DNA from: an uncultured Clostridia bacterium
GTDB lineage: Bacteria > Bacillota > Clostridia > Oscillospirales > Acutalibacteraceae
Length of the DNA: 49,861 bases
NCBI GenBank assembly: GCA_946499275.1
Contig: CAMMRL010000013.1
Location: 1-49,861, forward strand
Reading direction: 5' to 3'
This document shows positions 26,249-35,697 of this stretch, piece by piece; position 1 is the first letter of the stretch, and the number at the start of each line of letters is the position of its first letter. The notes beneath the pieces were generated by a model that saw nothing but the letters and a program-made list of their open reading frames with translations, was not told where the DNA came from and ran no database searches. A program made the position numbers and the translations under genes.

Positions 26249-27688
26249 ATGGCCAACAATAAAAAAATGGTGGAAGCCATCACCTCCATGGACGAAGATT
26301 TCGCCCAATGGTATACCGATATCGTTAAAAAAGCGGAGCTGGTGGAATACACCAGCGTTAAGGGCTGCATGGTCATCCGCCCCTACGGCTACGCGATCTG
26401 GGAAAACATGCAGCGGATTCTGGACGGCATGTTTAAGGCGCTGGGGCATGAAAACGTCTGTATGCCGATGTTTATCCCCGAAAGCCTGCTGCAGAAGGAA
26501 AAAGACCACGTGGAGGGTTTCGCCCCCGAAGTCGCCTGGGTAACCCACGGCGGCAGCGAGAAACTGGAGGAGCGGCTGTGCGTGCGTCCCACCAGCGAAA
26601 CCCTGTTCTGCGAGCATTATGCCAACATCATCCACTCCTGGCGGGATCTGCCCAAGCTGTACAACCAGTGGGTGAGCGTAGTGCGTTGGGAAAAGACCAC
26701 CCGCCCCTTCCTGCGTTCACGGGAATTCCTGTGGCAGGAAGGCCACACCATCCACGCCACGGCGGAAGAAGCGATTGAGGAAACCGAAAGGATGCTCGGC
26801 GTTTACGCCGACTTTTGCGAAAACGCTCTGGCCATGCCGGTGGTGAAGGGCCGTAAGACTGAGAGCGACAAGTTCGCCGGCGCGGTGTCCACCTATGCCA
26901 TCGAAGCGATGATGCATGACGGCAAAGCGCTGCAGGCCGGTACTTCCCATTACTTTGGGGACGGCTTCGCCAAAGCGTTCGGCATCCAGTTCAGCGGGAA
27001 AGACAACACCCTGCAGACCCCGCACCAAACCTCTTGGGGGGTATCCACCCGCCTGATCGGCGCGGTTATCATGGCCCACGGCGACGACAACGGCCTGGTG
27101 CTCCCCCCCGCGGTGGCCCCGATCCAGGTGGTCATCCTCCCCATCGCGCAGCATAAGCCCGGCGTGCTGGAAAAAGCTGCGGAACTGAAAAACCGGCTGT
27201 CCGCCGTCGTCCGGGTAAAGGTGGACGATTCGGAAAATTCCGCCGGGTGGAAGTTCGCAGAATACGAGATGAAGGGCGTACCCCTGCGGCTGGAAATCGG
27301 GCCGAAGGACATCGAAAACAACCAGTGCGTGCTGGTTACCCGCCACAACCGGGAGAAGCACGTCGTCTCCCTGGACGAACTGGAAACCGCGATTCCCGCG
27401 CTGCTCCAGAAAGTCCACGATGGGCTGTACCAGAAGGCGCTGGATAACCGCCGAAACCATACCTACGCCTGCACCAGCCTGGATGAAATTACCCGTGTGC
27501 TGGAAGAAAAGGGCGACGGCTTCATCGAGGCGATGTGGTGCGGCGACGAAGCGTGCGAGGACGCGGTGAAAGAGAAAACCGGCGTGGGTTCCCGCTGCAT
27601 CCCGTTCGAGCAAAAGCACCTTTCGGACACCTGCGTGTGCTGCGGCAAGCCCGCCAAACACATGGTCCTGTGGGGCAAGGCATATTGA
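26249..27688 (+). CDS. proS: Prolyl-tRNA synthetase, short (ProS type 3) form
   Basis: 479-aa class II synthetase charging tRNA-Pro. It lacks the long editing insertion of the E. coli type and has the eukaryote/archaeon-like layout: [12 protein letters not shown], the motif 2 region [22 protein letters not shown], the Pro-binding [11 protein letters not shown] and the C-terminal zinc-like CxxC region [26 protein letters not shown] precedes the ATG. It is the first gene of a tightly coupled run: its TGA overlaps the ATG of the next gene. Confidence 0.96.
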   Translation: MANNKKMVEAITSMDEDFAQWYTDIVKKAELVEYTSVKGCMVIRPYGYAIWENMQRILDGMFKALGHENVCMPMFIPESLLQKEKDHVEGFAPEVAWVTHGGSEKLEERLCVRPTSETLFCEHYANIIHSWRDLPKLYNQWVSVVRWEKTTRPFLRSREFLWQEGHTIHATAEEAIEETERMLGVYADFCENALAMPVVKGRKTESDKFAGAVSTYAIEAMMHDGKALQAGTSHYFGDGFAKAFGIQFSGKDNTLQTPHQTSWGVSTRLIGAVIMAHGDDNGLVLPPAVAPIQVVILPIAQHKPGVLEKAAELKNRLSAVVRVKVDDSENSAGWKFAEYEMKGVPLRLEIGPKDIENNQCVLVTRHNREKHVVSLDELETAIPALLQKVHDGLYQKALDNRRNHTYACTSLDEITRVLEEKGDGFIEAMWCGDEACEDAVKEKTGVGSRCIPFEQKHLSDTCVCCGKPAKHMVLWGKAY

Positions 27689-28401
27689 TGATACGGGATT
27701 TTTCCTCTTTCCCCGCGCGGAGACCGGCCGCCATGCTCCGTCCTCCCGCCTTCGGTGGGGAAGTCGCCGACAGCAGACGCTGGGAGTTCGATTTCAAAAA
27801 CGGCGTTCTGGTCACCAACCGGACGCCGGTGGACGCGGTATTCATCGGGGACTCGATCACCCATTTTTGGGAACTGAATGCCTATTTCCACCGCTTCGGC
27901 CTGGTGGTGAACCGGGGGATCGCCGGGGATAAGGCGCATATCCTCGCCGAGCGTTTTAAAGCGGACGCGCTTCAGCTCCGCCCGCGGACCTGCGTGCTTC
28001 TGGTGGGGATCAACAATACCTGGGGTCCCGGCACGCCGGAGGAGATTCCCTCCCTGGTGGCAGACAGCCACCGCCGGATGCTGGAGATGGCTGGGGAACA
28101 GGGTGTATCCATGCTTGTCGGCTCCCTTCTTCCGGTGGGGACAGGCTGCGAAGACTATGAAAACCGCAACCGGCTTATCCGGGAGATCAACGACACCCTG
28201 TCTCCCCTGTGCAGGGAGTATGGCGCTACGTACGTAGACTATCACGCCACCTTCGTCAAGGAGGACGGTCTGACCATGCGGGAAGAGCTTTCCGACGATG
28301 GCATCCATCCCCACGTCATCGGCTACAACCGGATGGCGGAGGTGCTCACGCCGTTTCTGGAAGCCGCCCTATCCGTTCAAAGAAAGGAAGCAACGCCATG
28401 A
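27688..28401 (+). CDS. SGNH/GDSL-family hydrolase
   Basis: 237 aa, cytosolic (no signal peptide). SGNH blocks: GDS with catalytic S56, the G in NRGIAGDK (80), the N in VGINNTW (109) and DGIH with D204 and H207. Members hydrolyse esters of lipids or acetylated sugars; the substrate here is unknown. The ATG shares its A with the proS stop (TGATG), so translation is probably coupled; an internal ATG at 27733 is possible. The stop overlaps the next start (ATGA). Confidence 0.87.
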   Translation: MIRDFSSFPARRPAAMLRPPAFGGEVADSRRWEFDFKNGVLVTNRTPVDAVFIGDSITHFWELNAYFHRFGLVVNRGIAGDKAHILAERFKADALQLRPRTCVLLVGINNTWGPGTPEEIPSLVADSHRRMLEMAGEQGVSMLVGSLLPVGTGCEDYENRNRLIREINDTLSPLCREYGATYVDYHATFVKEDGLTMREELSDDGIHPHVIGYNRMAEVLTPFLEAALSVQRKEATP

Positions 28402-29000
28402 ATCAGCTCGACCGGCCCGTACAGGGCGAACCCATCGCGATTATGCACACCAGTATGGGGAATATCTCTATCCGCCTTTTCCCTGAAAAAACACCAAAAA
28501 CGTTTGAAAACTTCACCACTCATGCGAAAAACGGCTATTACGACGGCCTGATTTTCCATCGGGTGATCCGGGATTTCATGATCCAAGGCGGCGACCCAAA
28601 CGGCACCGGTACCGGCGGCGAAAGCATCTGGGGCCGGAGCTTTGAGGACGAGCCCGACATCGAACTGTGCAACTACCGGGGGGCGCTGTCGATGGCGAAT
28701 GCAGGACCAAACACCAACGGCAGCCAGTTTTTCATCGTCCAGGCGGCGGACTGCCCGAAGCAGATGCTCGCGCAGATGCCCGCCCTCGCGGAGCGGGGCT
28801 TCCCGCCGTCCGTGGCAGAAAATTACGCGGCAATCGGCGGCACCCCGTGGCTGGACTTCAAGCACACGGTCTTCGGCCAGGTGTACGATGGGATGGACGT
28901 GGTGGACGCCATTGCCGCCGTCCCGGTGGGTCGCAACGACAAGCCGCAGACCGACGTGGTGATCCAATCCATTGAGATTATCGAATACAAAGAGCAATGA
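28398..29000 (+). CDS. Cytosolic cyclophilin-type peptidyl-prolyl isomerase
   Basis: 200 aa. Cyclophilin motifs: [15 protein letters not shown] (the catalytic Arg region), [10 protein letters not shown] and KHTVFGQV. No export signal, so it acts in the cytosol, unlike its paralogue at 29621-30487. AAAGGAAG precedes the ATG, which overlaps the upstream stop. Its own stop overlaps the next start. Confidence 0.93.
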   Translation: MNQLDRPVQGEPIAIMHTSMGNISIRLFPEKTPKTFENFTTHAKNGYYDGLIFHRVIRDFMIQGGDPNGTGTGGESIWGRSFEDEPDIELCNYRGALSMANAGPNTNGSQFFIVQAADCPKQMLAQMPALAERGFPPSVAENYAAIGGTPWLDFKHTVFGQVYDGMDVVDAIAAVPVGRNDKPQTDVVIQSIEIIEYKEQ

Positions 29001-29599
29001 TTGATAATAAGTATACTGGAAGTATTGACTTTGCCATTTTGTATTCCCTTTTTGACACGCTGACACCCCTGACTATTGACTGTGGGACCGTCTGCGGCGG
29101 CGCCTGCTGCCGCAACCTCGTCGCATGTGCGGAGGAAAGGTCGAGCGGGATGCTGCTTTTCCCGGGGGAAGAAGCTTTCCGGGAAGGGGTGTTTCCGGAT
29201 TGCGCGGACACAGTGGTTCCTGCCGGGGTGGACCGGCTGTACCTCTGCGGCGGCGCTTGCCGGCGGGAGCAGCGGCCGCTGGCCTGCCGGATTTTCCCCC
29301 TTTTCCCCGCTCTGGGGCAAAACGGACGGATCCGCGCCGTCTACGACCCCCGCGCTTGGCGGGTATGCCCGCTGGTGAAGGGGCGGCGGTATATCCCGCT
29401 CGAACGGAATTTCGTCCGAACGGTGCGAAAGGCGGGGCGGATGGTTTCTCGTACCCATGAGGACCGTGCCTTTTTGGCCCGGCAGACGGCGGAAATCGAG
29501 GAATTCAACCGTTTTCTCCGCCTTGACCGGGACCGCCCTCCTATCTGCCGGAAGGCCGTGCGCGGGGTTCCCGGTACGCTTGAAAAATGCAAATTTTAA
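28997..29599 (+). CDS. Cysteine-rich protein, YkgJ-like
   Basis: 200 aa. Conserved-looking Cys clusters near the N terminus ([12 protein letters not shown]) and in the middle ([18 protein letters not shown]) suggest metal or iron-sulfur binding, in the manner of YkgJ/UPF0153 proteins. Function unknown. The start overlaps the cyclophilin stop (ATGA), so it is co-translated with the foldase gene. Confidence 0.78.
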   Translation: MIDNKYTGSIDFAILYSLFDTLTPLTIDCGTVCGGACCRNLVACAEERSSGMLLFPGEEAFREGVFPDCADTVVPAGVDRLYLCGGACRREQRPLACRIFPLFPALGQNGRIRAVYDPRAWRVCPLVKGRRYIPLERNFVRTVRKAGRMVSRTHEDRAFLARQTAEIEEFNRFLRLDRDRPPICRKAVRGVPGTLEKCKF

Positions 29600-29620
29600 A
29601 CAGGAAAGGAACATGCACTG

Positions 29621-30487
29621 ATGATTCGACGCACGTTTGCAGCGCTCTCCGCCCTGCTGCTCGGCACGGCGCTCCTCGCCGGCTGCACCAAGGAAGAGGA
29701 AGGCGGCCCGGCCAATAACGTCGGCACCGCTTATCCGGACAAGGCCGTCGGCTTCCAACTAGAAAAGCCGGCTGAAGGCGACACGATCGCCATTATGCAC
29801 ACCAGCATGGGGGATATGTCCATCCGCTTTTTCCCCGAAGCCGCGCCCAAGGCGGTGGAAAATTTTACCGACCTGGCCAAGCAGGGATATTACGACGAGC
29901 TCACCTTCCACCGCGTAATCGAAGATTTCATGATCCAGGGCGGCGATCCGGAGGGCAACGGTACCGGCGGTGAAAGCAAATGGGGAAAGCCTTTTGAGGA
30001 CGAGTTCGACCAGAAGCTTTTAAACCTGCGCGGCTCCCTGGCGATGGCCAATTCCGGCGTAAATACCAACGGCAGCCAGTTCTTTATCAATCAGGCCAAG
30101 GCGGGCTCCTTTGACAAAGACGCGTACGAGTACGATACTCTGTATGCAAATTATAAGTCCATGTACGACCAGTACGTTGCCTATTACGGCGACAGCTTCA
30201 CCCAGCAGTTCCCGAAGGTGGACGATTTCATCAACGGCTACATTGGCGGCATCAGCCCGGACAGCCGGTTGGTTCCCGACGAGGTTTGGAAGCTGTACGA
30301 GGAAAACGGAGGCAACATCAACCTGGACGGCGCATGGCGGAGCACCGGCGGCCACACCGTATTTGGCCAGGTCTTTGAAGGGCTGGATGTGCTGGATAAG
30401 ATCGCCGCGGTAGAAACCGACGATAACGACAAGCCGAAGGAAGACGTCACCATCAACAGCATCGAGATCGTGGAATACCAGGGATAA
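29621..30487 (+). CDS. Cyclophilin-type peptidyl-prolyl isomerase lipoprotein
   Basis: 288 aa. A lipobox LLAGC at about residue 22 predicts a membrane-anchored lipoprotein facing out of the cell. The cyclophilin domain has [25 protein letters not shown] and GHTVFGQVF, and between them a Tyr/Asp-rich insertion of about 45 residues not present in the cytosolic paralogue. Expected to help fold exported proteins. It ends the proS operon and a strong terminator follows. Confidence 0.93.
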   Translation: MIRRTFAALSALLLGTALLAGCTKEEEGGPANNVGTAYPDKAVGFQLEKPAEGDTIAIMHTSMGDMSIRFFPEAAPKAVENFTDLAKQGYYDELTFHRVIEDFMIQGGDPEGNGTGGESKWGKPFEDEFDQKLLNLRGSLAMANSGVNTNGSQFFINQAKAGSFDKDAYEYDTLYANYKSMYDQYVAYYGDSFTQQFPKVDDFINGYIGGISPDSRLVPDEVWKLYEENGGNINLDGAWRSTGGHTVFGQVFEGLDVLDKIAAVETDDNDKPKEDVTINSIEIVEYQG

Positions 30488-30564
30488 GCGGCTTTCTATT
30501 TGCCTTTACACAAAGATACAGCGTGAGAAACCATTCACAAAGCCGCTGAAAACGGACAATAGAC

Positions 30565-30607
30565 AAACGCCCCCTGGGACAGAGAACTGGCTCAGGGGGC
30601 GTTTCTG
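30565..30607 (+). terminator. Terminator after the proS operon
   Basis: Perfect 12-bp arms AAACGCCCCCTG/CAGGGGGCGTTT (30565-30576, 30593-30604), the second arm ending in TTT. Confidence 0.8.
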
Positions 30608-30746
30608 TGTCCGGCGGCAAGGGGGTGGGCGGAGCGGGGATATGGAGACGGTCGGCTGGAAAAAGGGGGAAGAGCAGAAGGAGTATCCTCGGAATCTCCT
30701 AGGACCGTCTTCGGCATGCCCCCGCGTCCTCCCCGGGCATATGCTT

Positions 30747-30962
30747 TTACAGCGGACGGAAATTCATCGGAAAGATCTGCAGCTGTGTTGCGGTTTTGTA
30801 CTCTTCCGGCGTTTCGGTCAGTGGATGCCAGACTGTCACCCGATACAGAAGCGCGGTGTACGTTCTCGTCCCGCCGTCCCTCAGGCTGGCCGGAACAGGG
30901 ATACAACCGATCGCCAGCACAATCCCCAGGACAAGAAGCGCCCGCTTCGCCCTGTTTCCCAT
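30747..30962 (-). CDS. Small exported or membrane-anchored protein (71 aa)
   Basis: An N-terminal hydrophobic segment (about 7-25) precedes a short domain with RTYTALLYRVTVWHPL and a C-terminal FPMNF. I have the impression that short proteins with a Tyr-Leu-Tyr-x-Val pattern like this are common in Clostridia, but no function is known to me. GGAGAGGG precedes the ATG. It starts 37 bp after the beta-propeller gene on the same strand, so it is probably the third gene of the sigma-factor operon. Confidence 0.7.
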   Translation of the reverse strand: MGNRAKRALLVLGIVLAIGCIPVPASLRDGGTRTYTALLYRVTVWHPLTETPEEYKTATQLQIFPMNFRPL

Positions 30963-30999
30963 AATTCTCCCTCTCCTTCCCTGTCACCGGAGGAGTTCT

Positions 31000-32976
31000 C
31001 TACAGAATCAGGAAGCCGGTCTGCTGGAAATCCAGCAGGGAATAAGCAGTGATCTCGCTTCCATCCACCAGGTAGAAGGTATCGCCAATATACAGGCCGC
31101 GCACCGTCTCTCCGCTCCCGCTCAGAGGAAGCTGCGCCCGGAGATAAAAGCCACGCTCATCCGAATAGCCGTAAAGGTAGTAGCCTGTATCGGTGGAAAA
31201 ACCGATTAGATTCTGTCCGGCGTCCACCAAAATCGCCTTATGGTTGTACTGCGCTTCCGACCAATACCCGTCTACAGGCAGGGTGTGCATTTCCGTTACG
31301 TCCGCCGGGTCAGATACATCGAACATGGACAGCTTCAACCCCTGGGCCGCGCCGGTATAGGGATCCGCCTGCTGGCCAAAGCCAAAAAGCCGCCCCGGGG
31401 CGTAAGGATGAAGGTAATTGGAGAACCCGGGGATTTTCAGCGCGCTCAGCACCTTCGGTTCGGCCGGGTCGCTCAGGTCCACAGCAAACAGGGGATCCAC
31501 CTGGCGGAAGGTGACGAAATATCCCATATCCCCCAAAAAACGGACGGAATACACCTGTTCTCCCCTGGCCAGCCCTTCCACTTTTCCTAAAATCTGCATA
31601 TCCTTATCCAGGGTGTACAGGCAGTTGCACGTTTCCCCCGGCGTGTACGACGCAACGCCGCCGTCAACCGTCTCCGTCCCGCCGCTGAGGGTGGTTACCA
31701 CCCGGAAAACGCCGCCGTATTCGTCCATGGAAAACGGATTGAGCAGGGTGCCGGGGATCGTACCGCTCGCCGCCAGGGCGATCTTGCCGCCGTCCAGGGA
31801 AAAACGGACGAGGTCGGTGACGGTGGAGATCCGGCCGCCCTCTCCCCTAACGGACCGGGGGACAGCCAGCAGCAGGTTTTCCGTACTCGCGTACAGGGTG
31901 TCCCCGGCACCAAGGACTGTTTTGGACGAAGTATGCTCCTGCGGGGAATGGATGTCGGCGGAGGTAACCACGGTGTATTGCCTGTTGGCCGGTACAGGCG
32001 GGATACATACGTCCCCCGCCGTCATGACGGCATGGCGAATCACGCAGCCGGCTTTCGCATAAAGGAGGGGGATATAGGTTTCTTTCTCCCCTTTTTTCGC
32101 TTTCTCCGGCAGGCTGTGGCGGGTTATCAGGTAAAGGGTATCCCCCACCAAGCGGGACGACAGATAGCTTCCCGACTGCCCCAGGGTGTTCAACAGCCTG
32201 GGATTGGCCCGGTCCGCGATGTCGTACACCGCCGCCCAGGTAACGTTTCCGCTTCCGGAACAGCCGGTATACTCCGCCCCCCCGGCCGAACCGCCGGCCG
32301 TTTCTTTATGAGAATGCAGCAGGAGTACCAGCCGGTCGGCTGTGACGTAAAATTCGAAAGCGTGCAGAGCCGCCCCGTCCGAATAATCGATTTCGGCAGT
32401 GGTGGTCAAATTTCCTCCATCGGCGCGGACAATGTGCATCCGGCCGCCCGCAAGGGTATAGATATACTCGCCATCGGTTTTGGTCACATCCGCTTCGTCC
32501 ACCCCTCCCACCTGGGTGTTGGTTTCGGAGTGGCCGGGATCATCGGTGGTAAAGACCTCACCAAAATTGGCCTCCGGCGCTCCCCCGGCGCTGCCGCTCG
32601 CAGAGCCGTCAACAGAATTTTTTGCTCCGTCAAACAGGGAATTTAACCACTCGCCAAAATTAAAGCGGGGTTCCATGGCTTTTACCGTTTCATAGATTTG
32701 ATCGTAATCCGTTCCATCCAGCAGTTCGCCGGTACCCGCTGTGGGAAGGGCGGAACGGCTCCACCCGCTATAGGCGGTGCCCGCGGCGATCAGCACCGCC
32801 AGACAGGCGGCCACAGCCACGGCGGGTTTCATCCAGCGCCTTCGCGAGGGCGGGGCAGCGGCGGCGTTTGGAACCGCTGCCTGCTGCGCCTGGTCCATTT
32901 TTGCTTCCAAATGACGGAGCAGCGCCGGATCCGGCTTGATTTTCTCATTATCGCGGCGGTAAGCTTCTCTAAACAT
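31000..32976 (-). CDS. Membrane-anchored beta-propeller protein, probable partner of the ECF sigma factor
   Basis: 658 aa. A short cytosolic N terminus (MFREAYRRDNEKIKPDP, then a helix) resembles the ends of anti-sigma factors; one membrane span at about 50-70; then a large extracellular part of the Beta_propel (PF09826) type, recognised by HSETNTQVGGVDEADV and TDGEYIYTL and repeated blade-like strands. The ATG at 32976 lies inside the sigma-factor gene, 8 bp overlap, the usual arrangement of a sigma/anti-sigma pair. That it holds the sigma factor is inferred from position and topology. Confidence 0.85.
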   Translation of the reverse strand: MFREAYRRDNEKIKPDPALLRHLEAKMDQAQQAAVPNAAAAPPSRRRWMKPAVAVAACLAVLIAAGTAYSGWSRSALPTAGTGELLDGTDYDQIYETVKAMEPRFNFGEWLNSLFDGAKNSVDGSASGSAGGAPEANFGEVFTTDDPGHSETNTQVGGVDEADVTKTDGEYIYTLAGGRMHIVRADGGNLTTTAEIDYSDGAALHAFEFYVTADRLVLLLHSHKETAGGSAGGAEYTGCSGSGNVTWAAVYDIADRANPRLLNTLGQSGSYLSSRLVGDTLYLITRHSLPEKAKKGEKETYIPLLYAKAGCVIRHAVMTAGDVCIPPVPANRQYTVVTSADIHSPQEHTSSKTVLGAGDTLYASTENLLLAVPRSVRGEGGRISTVTDLVRFSLDGGKIALAASGTIPGTLLNPFSMDEYGGVFRVVTTLSGGTETVDGGVASYTPGETCNCLYTLDKDMQILGKVEGLARGEQVYSVRFLGDMGYFVTFRQVDPLFAVDLSDPAEPKVLSALKIPGFSNYLHPYAPGRLFGFGQQADPYTGAAQGLKLSMFDVSDPADVTEMHTLPVDGYWSEAQYNHKAILVDAGQNLIGFSTDTGYYLYGYSDERGFYLRAQLPLSGSGETVRGLYIGDTFYLVDGSEITAYSLLDFQQTGFLIL

Positions 32977-33439
32977 CAAGCGTCACTTCCCCTTTCAGCG
33001 TCTCCCTCAGCCGATTCCGGGCGCGATGAAGCCGGGTTTTCACCGTCGACTCCTTGCATCCCAGCAGGCCGCCGATCTCCGCCACCGAATAGCCTTCATA
33101 ATAAAAAAGGTGGATCACCAGGCGGTAAGAGGACGGCAGCCGCATCACCGCGTCGTAGACTTCGCCGGTCTCTTCGAGTTCGGCGGCCAGCGTGTCCTCC
33201 AGCGGTACGGTTTTTTGAAACCAGGCGGAGGTCAGCAGGCTTTTGCTGCAGTTGATGGTGGTACGGATCAGCCACGCGCGCCGGTGTTCTTCCTCCTTAA
33301 ACGCCGGTGCGCTGCGGATATAGCGGAGGAACACTTCCTGCAGGATATCGTCCGCGTCATAGCGGCTTTTGGTGCGCGCGAAAGCAAGTCGATATACCAT
33401 ATCGGCGTATTGGGACAGGACTGCGGCCGCAGAGTCCAT
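32969..33439 (-). CDS. ECF-type RNA polymerase sigma factor
   Basis: 156 aa. Region 2 is at about 12-42 (ADMVYRLAFARTKSRYDADDI) and region 4 at about 98-148 with a helix-turn-helix (GYSVAEIGGLLGCKESTVKTR). It lacks region 3, as ECF factors do. The start at 33439 follows GGAAGGG; an in-frame ATG at 33478 with GAGAGGGA is possible. TGAAACC at 33520-33526 (minus strand) resembles the -35 of an ECF-dependent promoter and may mark autoregulation. Its stop overlaps the beta-propeller gene. Confidence 0.92.
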   Translation of the reverse strand: MDSAAAVLSQYADMVYRLAFARTKSRYDADDILQEVFLRYIRSAPAFKEEEHRRAWLIRTTINCSKSLLTSAWFQKTVPLEDTLAAELEETGEVYDAVMRLPSSYRLVIHLFYYEGYSVAEIGGLLGCKESTVKTRLHRARNRLRETLKGEVTLDV

Positions 33440-33519
33440 GATGCCCTTCCCCCCATCTGCCGCAAAACGCGGCAACATACTGTTCCCTCTCATTAATAAT
33501 ACCAAGCAGCAAGGCAAAA

Positions 33520-33526
33520 GGTTTCA
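33520..33526 (-). promoter_or_regulatory. Possible ECF-type -35 element
   Basis: TGAAACC on the minus strand, upstream of the sigma-factor gene; the -10 side is not clear (TATTAT about 20 bp on), so this is tentative. Confidence 0.3.
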
Positions 33527-33638
33527 CCCGAAATATATTTATTTTTCCGGTGAAAAAGGAGTCCTCCATCGCAAAAAACGATCCCCGGTTTTTGTTTCAG
33601 TGTACCACAGGCCCGCCCGGTCTGTCAGAAAAATCTGC

Positions 33639-33685
33639 AAAAAAGCCGTGCGGAAAACACAAATGCGTTTTCCGCACGACTTTTT
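33639..33685 (-). terminator. Terminator after rplL
   Basis: Arms CGTGCGGAAAAC/GTTTTCCGCACG (33647-33658, 33667-33678) with T runs on both outer sides, so it can work in both directions. It separates rplL from the sigma-factor operon. Confidence 0.93.
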
Positions 33686-33701
33686 ATCTGTCCGAACAGA
33701 A

Positions 33702-34082
33702 TTACTTCAGTTCGACCTTCGCGCCGGCTTCTTCCAGCTTCTTCTTGATTTCCTCGGCATCGTCCTTGGAAACGCCCTCTTTGATCGGCTTCGGAGCGTT
33801 GTCAACCAGCTCCTTGGCTTCCTTCAGGCCCAGGCCGGTGATCTCACGGACAACCTTGATGACCGCGATCTTGTTCGCGCCGACTTCCTCCAGAACAGCG
33901 TCAAATTCGGTCTTCTCTTCCGCAGCGGCAGCGCCAGCAGCCGGAGCGGCAGCGGCAGCAACCGCGACCGGAGCGGCGGCGGAAACGCCGAATTCCTCTT
34001 CCAGAGCCTTCACGAGCTCGGACAGCTCAAGAACGGTCAGGGCTTTAACATCTTCAATCAGCTTCAGAACCTTGTCAGACAT
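33702..34082 (-). CDS. rplL: 50S ribosomal protein L7/L12
   Basis: 126 aa. It forms the stalk with L10 and recruits translation factors. An N-terminal dimerisation helix region, an Ala-rich hinge (about 40-65) and the C-terminal globular domain with [18 protein letters not shown] and [20 protein letters not shown] precedes the ATG at 34082. It is 110 bp downstream of rplJ. A terminator follows directly, so it is not joined to rpoB here. Confidence 0.97.
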   Translation of the reverse strand: MSDKVLKLIEDVKALTVLELSELVKALEEEFGVSAAAPVAVAAAAAPAAGAAAAEEKTEFDAVLEEVGANKIAVIKVVREITGLGLKEAKELVDNAPKPIKEGVSKDDAEEIKKKLEEAGAKVELK

Positions 34083-34192
34083 GGTTGAAATCCTCCATTT
34101 TTTCATTTTTTAGTGCGCCTTTCGGCGTATGATTATTTCCGAATAATCGGAGTGGGCTGCCGAAGCAACCGCGGACAGAGCGATAACCGCTC

Positions 34193-34723
34193 TTAGGCCT
34201 GCTTCTGTTCGGCAATCGCGTTCAGGGCCACCACCAGGCCGCGCAGGTTGGCGTTCAGCACGCAGACGAAGCCGGAAATCGGGGCGTTCAAGCCGCCAAG
34301 GGCCTTGGCCACGAGGACATCCTTCGGCGGCATCTTCGCCAGTTCAGCCACCGCGGCGACGTCAATAACTTCGCCCTCCACGAAACCGGCTTTCACTTCG
34401 AGAGCCTTATTCGTTTCCGCAAACTTGCTCAGGATCTTCGCGGCGGCGACGTGGTCGCTTTCGCTGAGCGCAATCGCGGTGGAGCCTTCCAGAACCGGAT
34501 CCAGCCCGTTCAGGCCGGCCTTTTCCGCGGCGCGGCGGAGCATGGTGTTTTTCACCACGGCGTAATGCACGCCGGCTTCCCGCAGCTCGCGGCGCAGCTT
34601 GGTATCGTCGGCAACATTAATTCCTTTATAGCTGACGATTACGCCGGCCACGGAATTCTTCAACTTTTCCGCCAGCTGCTCAACATATTCCTGTTTCTGC
34701 TGCAGAATCTTCTCGCTAGGCAA
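34193..34723 (-). CDS. rplJ: 50S ribosomal protein L10
   Basis: 176 aa, full length. It is the base of the ribosomal stalk and, with L7/L12, represses its own operon through the leader RNA. Family segments: VIVSYKGINVADDTKLRRELREAG near the N terminus and LALSE-type segments further on. The start codon is TTG at 34723, eight nt after GGAGGTG; no better ATG is near. Preceded by an L10 leader with an attenuator. Confidence 0.96.
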   Translation of the reverse strand: MPSEKILQQKQEYVEQLAEKLKNSVAGVIVSYKGINVADDTKLRRELREAGVHYAVVKNTMLRRAAEKAGLNGLDPVLEGSTAIALSESDHVAAAKILSKFAETNKALEVKAGFVEGEVIDVAAVAELAKMPPKDVLVAKALGGLNAPISGFVCVLNANLRGLVVALNAIAEQKQA

Positions 34724-34744
34724 TGGGTATTCACCTCCGGATTC

Positions 34745-34925
34745 AAAAGTCTGCTGTCTTTCTCCGGAACAAAAAATCTTCCCGCAGTCCGAAAACCACA
34801 GGAAGACTCCTAGACAATGTCACGCTTCCTCCTAAATAGAGGAAGGATTCATGCCCTCGTCCTCGGCAGGCGGCAAAAGCCTTACATCGGGAACCCGATA
34901 CCTGCTGTCTGTGGAAGAACAGCAA
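34745..34925 (-). ncRNA. L10 leader (autoregulatory ribosomal protein leader)
   Basis: The untranslated leader of rplJ has the hallmark segments of the Firmicute L10 leader: GACAGCAGGT (minus strand, about 34902-34913) and CCTGCCGAGG (34861-34870), which pair to form the L10(L12) binding region. An attenuator follows downstream. Confidence 0.82.
34771..34806 (-). terminator. Attenuator in the rplJ leader
   Basis: Minus strand TCTTCC (34801-34806) pairs with GGAAGA (34777-34782), followed by TTTTTT (34771-34776). Upstream GGAGGAAG (34825-34832) can instead pair with CTTCC and with CCTTCCTC (34839-34846), giving alternative antiterminator and anti-antiterminator forms. Confidence 0.72.
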
Positions 34926-34930
34926 GAAAT

Positions 34931-34959
34931 ATTTTACCGCAGAAAACCGGTTTTGTCAA
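34931..34959 (-). promoter_or_regulatory. Promoter for rplJL
   Basis: Minus strand TTGACA (34954-34959), 17 bp spacer, TAAAAT (34931-34936). It lies inside the inverted repeat at 34933-34974. Confidence 0.88.
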
Positions 34960-34974
34960 GCTTTCTGCGGTAAA
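34933..34974 (-). terminator. 13-bp inverted repeat downstream of rplA, overlapping the rplJ promoter
   Basis: Perfect arms TTTACCGCAGAAA (34933-34945) and TTTCTGCGGTAAA (34962-34974), 16-nt loop, 30 bp past the rplA stop; the minus strand continues AATATTTCTT. The -35 box is in the loop and the -10 box in one arm. Confidence 0.65.
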
Positions 34975-35004
34975 TTGACAAATAAATTCAGCTTTTTGGA
35001 AAAA

Positions 35005-35697
35005 TTAGACGCTAAACTTGCTCGGATTGATCTTCACACCCGGGCCCATCGTCGTCGCTACGACGCAGGAGCGGATGTACTGGCCTTTCGCCGCAGCCGG
35101 CTTCGCCCGTACAATCGCGCCCAGCAGGGTATCAAAATTCTCCTGCAGCTTCTCGGCGCCGAAGGAAACTTTGCCGATCGGGCAGTGGATAATGTTGGTC
35201 TTATCCAGACGATACTCGATCTTACCGGCCTTAGCTTCGGTCACCGCTTTCGCTACATCAGGGGTAACGGTACCAGCCTTCGGGTTCGGCATCAGGCCGC
35301 GGGGGCCGAGCACCTTGCCGAGACGGCCGACCAGGCCCATCATATCCGGGCTGGCGATGACCACGTCGAAATCCATCCAGCCGCCCTGGATCTTGGCGAC
35401 CATGTCTTCCGCGCCGACATACTCCGCGCCCGCATCGGTCGCGGCCTGCGCCTTGTCCGCCTTCGCGAACACCAGTACGCGGACCGACTTGCCGGTACCA
35501 TGGGGCAGCACGATCGCGCCGCGAACCTGTTGGTCAGCGTGACGGCTGTCGACGCCCAGCTTCACATGCACTTCCACCGTCTCGTCAAACTTGGCCTTGC
35601 CGGTCTTGACGGCGATGTCCAGCGCTTCGTTCACATCGTAGAGGTTCGTACGGTCGAACAGCTTGGCGCTGTCGACATATTTCTTACCGTGTTTCAT
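35005..35697 (-). CDS. rplA: 50S ribosomal protein L1
   Basis: 230 aa. It binds 23S rRNA at the L1 stalk and aids release of tRNA from the E site. Family segments: [47 protein letters not shown] and the C-terminal [19 protein letters not shown] precedes the ATG. It lies 163 bp downstream of rplK; the gap holds small GC-rich hairpins and no clear promoter. Confidence 0.98.
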   Translation of the reverse strand: MKHGKKYVDSAKLFDRTNLYDVNEALDIAVKTGKAKFDETVEVHVKLGVDSRHADQQVRGAIVLPHGTGKSVRVLVFAKADKAQAATDAGAEYVGAEDMVAKIQGGWMDFDVVIASPDMMGLVGRLGKVLGPRGLMPNPKAGTVTPDVAKAVTEAKAGKIEYRLDKTNIIHCPIGKVSFGAEKLQENFDTLLGAIVRAKPAAAKGQYIRSCVVATTMGPGVKINPSKFSV

